Shown in pieces: positions 14,728-21,304 of a stretch of 32,129 nt of DNA. Source of the DNA: CAYZJK01 sp964479125 (lineage in GTDB: Bacteria > Patescibacteriota > Saccharimonadia > Saccharimonadales > Saccharimonadaceae); assembly GCA_964479125.1 (NCBI GenBank), contig CAYZJK010000006.1, positions 1 through 32,129 on the forward strand, given 5' to 3'. The notes under the pieces were generated by a model, which had not been told where the DNA came from, searched no databases, and was given only the letters and a program-made list of their open reading frames with translations. How positions within the stretch are numbered: position 1 is the first letter of the stretch; the number at the start of each line of letters is the position of its first letter. The position numbers and the translations under genes were made by a program.

Positions 14728-15873
14728 ATGTTAATTGGAATAATTATTGGCTTAGTTGTACTTATCTTTTTGGTTGTTATTCATGAGCTCGGTCATGCGG
14801 TGGTAGCTAAGCGAAATGGCGTAGATGTTAAAGAGTTTGCCGTCGGGTTCCCACCTAATATATACAAGAATAAAGTTAAAAATAGTTTCATAGGTAAGGA
14901 TGTAGTCTTCAAGATTAATCTTCTACCCCTAGGCGGCTACGTTAGGCTTAAGGGTGAGTATGACGCCTCAAAGGCTGAAAACGGTTATGGTAATGCCTCG
15001 TATTGGGTTAAGACCAAGATTCTATTTGCTGGCGTGTTTGTAAACTGGGTGTTTGCGGCAATAGTTTTTGCCCTGCTTTCACTTCATGGTATTCCTAAGT
15101 TGTTTGATAATCAGTTCCATGTAGCATCTGATACACAGGTTGTGCAGACTCGTGAACCTGAAGTATTAATCATGGGGGTAGTGGACGACTCTATTGCAGA
15201 AGAAGCCGGCTTTAAGGCTGGTGATAAGGTTTTAGCGGTTGAAGGTGAGAAGGTCACAGATGCTGATCAACTAGTTAAGTCTATCGGTAGTAGGGGAGGA
15301 GAAGGTCTAAAGGTTAAGGTTGAGCGTGAGGGCGACGCTGTGAGTGTTGCTATTCCTGGCATTGACGAGAATTCTGATCAAACGACTGTCGGTGTTAGTA
15401 TTGGCGGAGTAGCAGGGCAGGAAACCCTAAGGAGTACCTGGTCGGCGCCAATTGTTGGTGTAGGCTTTGCTGCACAATTAACAGTCGAGACTCTCAAGGG
15501 CCTTGGGCAGATGATTGGCGATTTTGTAACAGGTATCTTTACGTCGGACGAAGCTAAGCCGGAAGAGGCTACTTCTGCGCAGGGGGTAGTTGGGCCGGTT
15601 GGTATACTGGGTGAAATATTCCCGAATGCTAGCCGGGCTGGTATTGGTGCGATAGCATTTTTAGCCGGTGTAATCTCACTGAGCTTAGCTATTATGAATA
15701 CTTTACCGATTCCAGGTTTAGATGGTGGTCGTTGGTTGACTATGACAGCCTTTAGGTTATCTAAGAAGGAGTTAACTCGAGAGAGGGAAGAGACTATTCA
15801 AGGTATCGGTGTGCTGTTAATATTAGCATTAGTGATTTCAGTAACGGTAGCGGATATAGGGAGGATGTTTTGA
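14728..15873 (+). CDS. rseP: RIP metalloprotease RseP (site-2 protease, M50)
   Basis: 381 residues. It is an intramembrane zinc protease that cuts within membrane segments of anti-sigma factors or leftover signal peptides. Helix 1 carries HELGH (19-23). One PDZ domain lies around 145-215. The second metal-binding motif NTLPIPGLDGGRW has Asp332. The C-terminus is a final membrane helix. GGAGGG (14716-14721), inside the end of uppS, is its SD. It ends in TGA, the only UGA stop among the 32 genes here, which overlaps the TTG start of the next gene. Confidence 0.93.
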   Translation: MLIGIIIGLVVLIFLVVIHELGHAVVAKRNGVDVKEFAVGFPPNIYKNKVKNSFIGKDVVFKINLLPLGGYVRLKGEYDASKAENGYGNASYWVKTKILFAGVFVNWVFAAIVFALLSLHGIPKLFDNQFHVASDTQVVQTREPEVLIMGVVDDSIAEEAGFKAGDKVLAVEGEKVTDADQLVKSIGSRGGEGLKVKVEREGDAVSVAIPGIDENSDQTTVGVSIGGVAGQETLRSTWSAPIVGVGFAAQLTVETLKGLGQMIGDFVTGIFTSDEAKPEEATSAQGVVGPVGILGEIFPNASRAGIGAIAFLAGVISLSLAIMNTLPIPGLDGGRWLTMTAFRLSKKELTREREETIQGIGVLLILALVISVTVADIGRMF

Positions 15874-16760
15874 GCCAAGATAAAAAGCCAGTGTCAAAAA
15901 AGACTACCGATGAAAAGACTGAGTATACTCAGATGGTTAAGGGTAAATCAGGAGCAGAGGCTACGACTAAGGTGCGCCTAAAGCTAAACAAGGACTCGTT
16001 TTTGAAGGTGTTTCTCTATTGTCTTTGGGTGGTTGTAGCTTTCTATGGTGTCCAGCTTGTTATATCATTATTGATATATTTACTGCCAGAATTTAGTCTA
16101 CCAGCAGCTATTACTCCAGAATTAGAGTCATTTATTATGACTGCTGTGATATTTGCAGCTACTGTATCTACGGCGTTGACTGGACCCGCATTGGTGCGTA
16201 AGTCACCACTTAAGGGCAGAATTCTAGACATGCTGGGTCTGGAGCAAAGGTTGCCACGGTGGCGTGATATCGGGCTGGCAATCACAGCCTATATCAGCTG
16301 TTTCGCAGCAGCAATCGGCCTTGCAGTAGCCGTGCAGATTCTATTTCCTTCGATTGATATGGAGCAGGCTCAGTCACTACCATTTGATCAAACACAGTTC
16401 TACGCAGGTTTATCATTAGTTTGGATATATCTAACTCTGGGTGTAGCAGCACCAGTTGGTGAAGAGTTAATCTTTAGAGGTTATCTCTTTGGTCGGATAC
16501 GACGATTTCTTCCAGCTTCAATTACAATTGTGATTACTGCAATCATCTTTAGTCTGCTGCATATAATTGGTTTTGATGAGACTGGCGCCTTTCAGGCTCA
16601 GTGGAATGTAGTGATTGCAATTCTGCCGCTATCGATTGGATTGGGTATATTGAGGGAGTATACGGGCAGTGTCTGGGCGAGCATCATTTTACACGCTATA
16701 CAAAATACGATATCATTCCTTCTATTGTTCGTAGTGCTTCCTACTCAAGGCTTATTCTAG
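15870..16760 (+). CDS. CPBP-family intramembrane metalloprotease
   Basis: 296 residues with about eight membrane helices from residue 48 on, after a charged cytoplasmic N-terminus. The CPBP (CAAX protease/bacteriocin-processing) motifs are all present: EExxxR (E198, E199, R203), FxxxH (F227, H231) and HxxxN (H275, N279). The start is TTG at 15870, four bases overlapped with the rseP stop and five bases after AGGGAGG (15858-15864). This gives strong coupling of two intramembrane proteases. The substrate is unknown; bacterial relatives act in bacteriocin immunity, prenyl-protein processing or regulated proteolysis. Confidence 0.9.
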   Translation: MSQDKKPVSKKTTDEKTEYTQMVKGKSGAEATTKVRLKLNKDSFLKVFLYCLWVVVAFYGVQLVISLLIYLLPEFSLPAAITPELESFIMTAVIFAATVSTALTGPALVRKSPLKGRILDMLGLEQRLPRWRDIGLAITAYISCFAAAIGLAVAVQILFPSIDMEQAQSLPFDQTQFYAGLSLVWIYLTLGVAAPVGEELIFRGYLFGRIRRFLPASITIVITAIIFSLLHIIGFDETGAFQAQWNVVIAILPLSIGLGILREYTGSVWASIILHAIQNTISFLLLFVVLPTQGLF

Positions 16761-16789
16761 TACTTATATAACTTACGAAAGGTTTCCAT

Positions 16790-18040
16790 ATGAAGAGAAG
16801 TCAATTATTTATCCGAACCAGTAAAAGTGCACCAGCCGATGAGCAGGCTAAAAATGCTCAACTGTTAATCCGTGCTGGATTTATTCATAAAGAGATGGCG
16901 GGAGTTTATGCCTATACTCCACTAGGGCTAAGAGTTCTAGAGAACATTAAAACCATTGTTCGCGAGGAGATGAATGCGATTGGTGGGCACGAGGTGATGA
17001 TGACGACACTTCAGCCACGTGAAATTTGGGAGAAGACTGATCGCTGGGATGATGAGAAAGTAGATAACTGGTTTAAGACCAAGCTAAGTAACGGTACTGA
17101 ACTAGGTGTAGGTCTAACACACGAGGAGCCGATTGTGGACATGGTAGCTCAGTACGCAAGCTCATATAAAGACTTCCCAGTTTTGACCTACCAGATACAA
17201 AATAAGTACCGTAACGAGCTCAGGGCTAAGAGCGGACTGATGCGCGGACGAGAGTTCGTTATGAAAGACCTATATAGTTTTTCTAGAACTGAAGAAGAGC
17301 ACCTTGAAATCTATGAGCGAATTGTCGAAGCTTACCACCGTGTGTACAATCGTCTAGGTTTAGGTGATGTAACTTATAGAACTTATGCGGACGGTGGTAT
17401 ATTCACCAGTAAGTTAAGTGATGAGTTCCAGACAATCAGTCCGGTAGGAGAAGATACTATCCTGATTGATCGTGAGAAGAAGGTTGGTATTAACGAAGAG
17501 GTAGCTACGCCTGAAAACCTTGAGCGATTAGGCTTAAGTCGTGATACACTTGAAGAGGTTAGGGGTGTAGAGGTGGGTAACACCTTCCATCTTGAGAGTA
17601 AGTATAGTGACGCGCTAGATATGTATTACACGGATAAGGATGGCGAGAGAAAGTCTTTAATCATGGGTAGTTATGGTATTGGCGTTAGTCGCTTGATGGG
17701 CATCATTGCTGAGCACTTCAGTGATGACAAGGGTCTAGTCTGGCCACTAAGTATCGCGCCAGCTAAAGTTTACCTAGTAACTATCGGCAGCTCTGAGGAT
17801 GTCGTCGAGCAGTCTGAGGCGCTCTATCGTGAGTTTATGAGCCAGGGAGTTGAAGTAATCTTTGACGATAGAGATGAGCGACCAGGCGCTAAGTTTACAG
17901 ACGGTGAGTTAATGGGTGTGCCATATATGGTGACCGTTAGCGAGAGGTTGATTGAGGGTTCAAACTACGAATTAAAGAGTAGATTATCCGGTGAAACAGA
18001 TATATTGACCCGTGATGAGCTATTTGCTAAGATTGTATAA
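16790..18040 (+). CDS. proS: Prolyl-tRNA synthetase, short form without INS editing domain
   Basis: 416 residues. It charges tRNA-Pro. Class II motif 2 spans about 138-163 (KYRNELRAKSGLMRGREFVMKDLYSF region) and motif 3 about 293-305 (GSYGIGVSRL). The anticodon-binding domain is about 325-416. The common bacterial enzyme is about 570 residues because a roughly 180-residue editing domain (INS) lies between motifs 2 and 3. Here only about 130 residues separate them, so INS is absent. Misformed Ala-tRNA-Pro would need a separate trans-editing enzyme. SD GAAAGG at 16777-16782. It follows CPBP by 29 bases. Confidence 0.95.
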   Translation: MKRSQLFIRTSKSAPADEQAKNAQLLIRAGFIHKEMAGVYAYTPLGLRVLENIKTIVREEMNAIGGHEVMMTTLQPREIWEKTDRWDDEKVDNWFKTKLSNGTELGVGLTHEEPIVDMVAQYASSYKDFPVLTYQIQNKYRNELRAKSGLMRGREFVMKDLYSFSRTEEEHLEIYERIVEAYHRVYNRLGLGDVTYRTYADGGIFTSKLSDEFQTISPVGEDTILIDREKKVGINEEVATPENLERLGLSRDTLEEVRGVEVGNTFHLESKYSDALDMYYTDKDGERKSLIMGSYGIGVSRLMGIIAEHFSDDKGLVWPLSIAPAKVYLVTIGSSEDVVEQSEALYREFMSQGVEVIFDDRDERPGAKFTDGELMGVPYMVTVSERLIEGSNYELKSRLSGETDILTRDELFAKIV

Positions 18041-18067
18041 CGAAAATAACTGGAGAATCTAATTGTA

Positions 18068-18095
18068 ATAACGTACCCAAGCATGGGTACGTTAT
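18068..18095 (+). terminator. Hairpin between proS and greA (terminator or attenuator)
   Basis: An 11-bp perfect stem (18068-18078 with 18085-18095) around AAGCAT, with apex ACCC/GGGT and no U-tract. It begins 27 bases after proS and ends 13 bases before the greA ATG. No promoter fits between it and greA, so transcripts for greA must pass through it. Confidence 0.6.
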
Positions 18096-18108
18096 CTAGT
18101 GAGGGATT

Positions 18109-18564
18109 ATGAAAAAAGAATATCAAATTACCGCAGAAGGAAAGAAAGTTCTTGAAAAAGAACTTGAAGAATTAAAATCACGTAGAGGTGAGATCGCAGA
18201 TAAGATTGCTGAAGCTCGCGACTACGGCGATTTAAGTGAAAACGCAGAGTACGACGCAGCTCGTGAAGAGCAGGGCGTAGTTGAAACTCGTATTGCTGAA
18301 ATTGAAGCTATCATCCGAAACGCAAAGATCATCACTTCATCAAAAGGTGGTAAAGTAGGTCTAGGTAGTGCGGTTGAATTAGAGTTTAACGGCAAGAAAG
18401 TAACCTATACAGTTGTTGGTCCTGTAGAGGCAAACCCTCTAGAGGGACGAATCAGTAACGAGTCGCCAATTGGTAAAGCTGTTACAGGCAAGGCTGTAGG
18501 TGATACTTTTGAAATTACCACCCCTAAGGGGACTGTTAACTATACTGTAACTTCAATACAGTAA
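18109..18564 (+). CDS. greA: Transcription elongation factor GreA
   Basis: 151 residues (E. coli 158). It rescues backtracked RNA polymerase by stimulating transcript cleavage. The N-terminal coiled coil (about 8-75) carries the acidic tip residues in GDLSENAEYDAAREEQ (D-L-S-E-N-A-E). The C-terminal globular domain ends VNYTVTSIQ. GAGGG (18101-18105) precedes ATG by three bases. It lies directly after a hairpin and 33 bases before uppP, which may share its mRNA. Confidence 0.95.
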   Translation: MKKEYQITAEGKKVLEKELEELKSRRGEIADKIAEARDYGDLSENAEYDAAREEQGVVETRIAEIEAIIRNAKIITSSKGGKVGLGSAVELEFNGKKVTYTVVGPVEANPLEGRISNESPIGKAVTGKAVGDTFEITTPKGTVNYTVTSIQ

Positions 18565-18597
18565 CGATAGAATTTAAAAGAAAGTAGAAGTATATAT

Positions 18598-19434
18598 ATG
18601 GAGTGGTGGCATGCAGTGCTACTTGGTATTATCGAAGGTTTAACTGAGTTTCTACCTATATCAAGTACAGGACACTTAACAATCGTTGAAAGTTTACTGG
18701 GATACCAGATTGATAGTCCTGATATCACTGCTTTTACGGCCATTATCCAGGTAGGTGCAGTTGTTGCCACTCTAGTCTACTTTAGAAATGATATTTACCG
18801 AGTTGCAAAGGCTTGGTTAGAAGGTTTATTTAATAAAACAGCCCGTAAGAAGTTTGATTACGGTTACGGCTGGGCAATTATTTTTGGATCAATACCTATT
18901 GGTATTGTTGGTTTAATTTTTCAAGATGAAATTACATCTGTCCTACGTAGTTTATGGGTAGTGGCGGCCGCTCTGATTCTTTGGAGTTTTGTGATGATGT
19001 TTGCTGATAAGACAGCTAAGCAGGATCGCCACGAGAAAGACGTCACCTGGAAGGACACTGTTATTATCGGTACTGCTCAGTGTCTAGCTTTAATTCCTGG
19101 TATTTCTCGTTCAGGTGCAACTATGTCGGCCGGATTGATTCGTGGCTTTGACCGTGTGGCTGTAACTAGGCTATCTTTCTTCCTTAGCATTCCTGCTCTA
19201 ATGGCTGCTGCAATTATGCAGTCAATCACTCAGTATCACCATATCGATAACGGTATTGGATGGGGTCCTACTATCCTAGCTACGATTGTTACATTTGTAG
19301 TGGCATATATGGCGATTGCATGGTTACTAAGGTATATCTCTAAGAACGACTATTCAATCTTTATTTGGTACCGACTAGCACTAGGTGCAGTCCTAGTTAT
19401 TCTATTGAGTACTGGCGTACTTTCAGCCACCTAG
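18598..19434 (+). CDS. uppP: Undecaprenyl-diphosphatase UppP (BacA)
   Basis: 278 residues, a polytopic membrane phosphatase that converts undecaprenyl diphosphate to the monophosphate carrier, recycling it for wall synthesis. Both signature loops are intact: EGLTEFLPISSTGH (13-26) and PGISRSGAT (167-175). It pairs functionally with uppS (14026), murD (25276) and the LCP protein (5198). Members of this family also give bacitracin resistance when abundant. The SD is weak. Confidence 0.95.
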   Translation: MEWWHAVLLGIIEGLTEFLPISSTGHLTIVESLLGYQIDSPDITAFTAIIQVGAVVATLVYFRNDIYRVAKAWLEGLFNKTARKKFDYGYGWAIIFGSIPIGIVGLIFQDEITSVLRSLWVVAAALILWSFVMMFADKTAKQDRHEKDVTWKDTVIIGTAQCLALIPGISRSGATMSAGLIRGFDRVAVTRLSFFLSIPALMAAAIMQSITQYHHIDNGIGWGPTILATIVTFVVAYMAIAWLLRYISKNDYSIFIWYRLALGAVLVILLSTGVLSAT

Positions 19435-19473
19435 GTCTTGAATCTGACCAGAGTGGGTCTGTAGATTAAATCC

Positions 19474-19482
19474 TGCTATAAT
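19474..19482 (+). promoter_or_regulatory. Extended -10 of serS, leaderless
   Basis: TGCTATAAT, with the hexamer 19477-19482. Only six bases lie between it and the ATG at 19489, so transcription is expected to start at the A of ATG. No SD is possible. Confidence 0.7.
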
Positions 19483-19488
19483 CAAAGC

Positions 19489-20745
19489 ATGATAGACGTA
19501 CAACTGTTGCGCGACAACCCTGATGTCGTGAAAGACGCAGTAGAAAAGAAGGGATATGATATTGATGTTGACGAACTGGTTGAGCTTGATAAAGAACGAC
19601 GATCGCTTCAGCAGGAGCTTGACAGTGTACGGTCCTCTCAGAAGTCTATCTCTGAGCAGATTAAGAATAATCAAGGTGGAGCTCCAGACCCTGAACTTAT
19701 TAAAAGCGCTAAAGAATTAAAAACCGAGGTTAGCGCCAAAGAAACTGCCTATCGTGAAGTTAACGATAAGTTTAATGATTTATTTAGAGTAGTGCCTAAT
19801 ATCCCAGAAGAGGATGTTCCACTTGGTGGCGAAGAAGACAGTGTTGAAATTAAACGGTGGGGTGATGCTGTAGCCAAAAAAGGCGTTGACCATCTAGCCT
19901 TTGCGACCGAGCGCGACTGGGTTGATTTCGAACGGGGTGCTAAGGTGGCTGGAGCTAAGTTCTATTACATCAAGAATGATTTAGCGCTACTTGAAAATGC
20001 CATCACTCAGTACGGCTTAAATCTGCTGATGAGTAAGGGCTTTAACTTTATGACAGTGCCGCATATGGTTAACTCTAGGGTTGCTACAGGTACTGGATTT
20101 GCTCCGCGAACTAGTGATCAGTCTGACGAGTACTATATTGAAGGAGAGGACTTAAGCCTGATTGCAACGGCTGAAATCTCTCTAACTGGATACCATGCTG
20201 ATGAGATCCTCGATGAGAAAGACTTACCTCTGTTTTACGCTGGCTTAAGCCCTTGCTACCGGAAGGAAGCTGGTACTTACGGTAAGCACACGCGCGGACT
20301 CTTCAGGGTACACCAGTTTAACAAGCTAGAGATGTATGCTTACTCTCTACCAGAAGATAGTCGCAAGATTCACGATCAGCTACTAGCTGTAGAGGAAGAG
20401 ATTTGGCAAAATCTTGGTATTCCATATCGAGTAGTGTTGATCGCAGCCGGTGATTTAGGTGCTCCTGCTAGCAAGAAGTATGACATGGAATATTACTCTC
20501 CAATTGACGATGCATACAGAGAGTTAACGAGCTGTTCTAACTGTACTGATTACCAGGCGCGCAACCTTGATATCAGGGTAAGGCGAGCTAGTGGTGAGAT
20601 TGAGTCAGTGCATACGCTAAATGGTACAGCAGTGTCATTAGCTAGGTCTCTGGTGGCAGTGATTGAGAACTACCAAACTGAAGATGGTAGACTAGAGATT
20701 CCTGAAGTACTTCGACCTTATATGCAGGATCGTCAGTATATCTAG
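19489..20745 (+). CDS. serS: Seryl-tRNA synthetase
   Basis: 418 residues. It charges tRNA-Ser. An N-terminal antiparallel coiled-coil arm (about 28-105) grips the long variable arm of tRNA-Ser. The class II core has motif 2 CYRKEAGTYGKHTRGLFRVHQF and a motif 3 region LNGTAVSLARSLVAVIENYQ. In motif 3 the usual Gly-rich NGSGLAVGR reads NGTAVSLAR. The catalytic Arg is kept. The MIDVQLLRDNPDVVK N-terminus is standard for the family, confirming the leaderless ATG. Confidence 0.95.
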   Translation: MIDVQLLRDNPDVVKDAVEKKGYDIDVDELVELDKERRSLQQELDSVRSSQKSISEQIKNNQGGAPDPELIKSAKELKTEVSAKETAYREVNDKFNDLFRVVPNIPEEDVPLGGEEDSVEIKRWGDAVAKKGVDHLAFATERDWVDFERGAKVAGAKFYYIKNDLALLENAITQYGLNLLMSKGFNFMTVPHMVNSRVATGTGFAPRTSDQSDEYYIEGEDLSLIATAEISLTGYHADEILDEKDLPLFYAGLSPCYRKEAGTYGKHTRGLFRVHQFNKLEMYAYSLPEDSRKIHDQLLAVEEEIWQNLGIPYRVVLIAAGDLGAPASKKYDMEYYSPIDDAYRELTSCSNCTDYQARNLDIRVRRASGEIESVHTLNGTAVSLARSLVAVIENYQTEDGRLEIPEVLRPYMQDRQYI

Positions 20746-20770
20746 TCGCACCTCTTAGCTATACCTCTTA

Positions 20771-20779
20771 TGGTATAAT
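20771..20779 (+). promoter_or_regulatory. Extended -10 of raiA
   Basis: TGGTATAAT with the hexamer 20774-20779. An inverted repeat TATACC (20760-20765)/GGTATA (20772-20777) overlaps it. The leader of about 24 bases carries AAGGAGG (20800-20806). Confidence 0.65.
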
Positions 20780-20809
20780 TAAGGTGTAATGTAATCATCA
20801 AGGAGGAAT

Positions 20810-21175
20810 ATGATTTCGTCAGTCACAATAACAGGAATTAGGCTTGATGTTGATGCAAAAACCAAACAATATGTCGAGAAGAAAATCGGATCTCTGGACA
20901 AGTATCTTCCTCGCCACGCGCGAAAGACAGCTAGTGCTAGCGTAACGATTGAACAAATCGACGAAAGCGACGGCAACAAGTATAAGGTTGAAGTGGTTCT
21001 TAATGTACCAGACCAGGTCATTAGGGCTGAAGATTCAACCGTAAATGTACTAGCAGCTGTTGATATTGTTGAGCAGAAACTAGCTACTCAACTTAAAAAG
21101 TATAAATCTAGTAGGATGCCTCACGTGGGTAAGCGAAGCGTTATCAATCGCTTAAAGCGACGAGTATTTAACTAG
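20810..21175 (+). CDS. raiA: Ribosome hibernation/stability factor, short HPF type
   Basis: 121 residues, with the Sigma54-modulation/S30EA fold: VTITGIRLDVDAKTKQYVEKKIGSLDKYL at the N-terminus and a long helix near 75-105. The family binds the decoding centre of idle ribosomes and blocks initiation. It is the short form without the C-terminal dimerisation domain that makes 100S particles in long HPF, so it should inactivate rather than pair ribosomes by itself. A strong SD, AAGGAGG, lies three bases before ATG. It stands between its own promoter and a terminator. Confidence 0.92.
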   Translation: MISSVTITGIRLDVDAKTKQYVEKKIGSLDKYLPRHARKTASASVTIEQIDESDGNKYKVEVVLNVPDQVIRAEDSTVNVLAAVDIVEQKLATQLKKYKSSRMPHVGKRSVINRLKRRVFN

Positions 21176-21204
21176 AATATTGCTTAAAGGTAAAATCTGA
21201 GTCA

Positions 21205-21235
21205 TAAAGATAAACCCCTCGAGGGTTTATCTTTA
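21205..21235 (+). terminator. Terminator of raiA
   Basis: A 13-bp perfect stem (21205-21217 with 21223-21235) around CTCGA, with apex ACCC/GGGT. The right arm overlaps the -35 region of the secA promoter. Confidence 0.85.
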
Positions 21236-21260
21236 AATAGGGAGGTTAATAGCGTATAAT
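21232..21260 (+). promoter_or_regulatory. Promoter of secA
   Basis: The -35 TTTAAA (21232-21237), 17-base spacer and perfect -10 TATAAT (21255-21260). The leader of about 38 bases carries GTGAGGG (21293-21299). Confidence 0.7.
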
Positions 21261-21304
21261 TAGCTATAGTTTTACAGATATTTCAGAATAAGTGAGGGAC
21301 TTGT

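Noticed and set aside
15871..15873. UGA recoded to glycine, as in some Patescibacteria
   Set aside because: The rseP frame ends here at the expected length with a new gene starting in the overlap, and a complete RF2 is present, so UGA still acts as stop.
19441..19467. Possible terminator after uppP
   Set aside because: The stem is AATCT-GACC with a three-base bulge and no U-tract; too weak to call.
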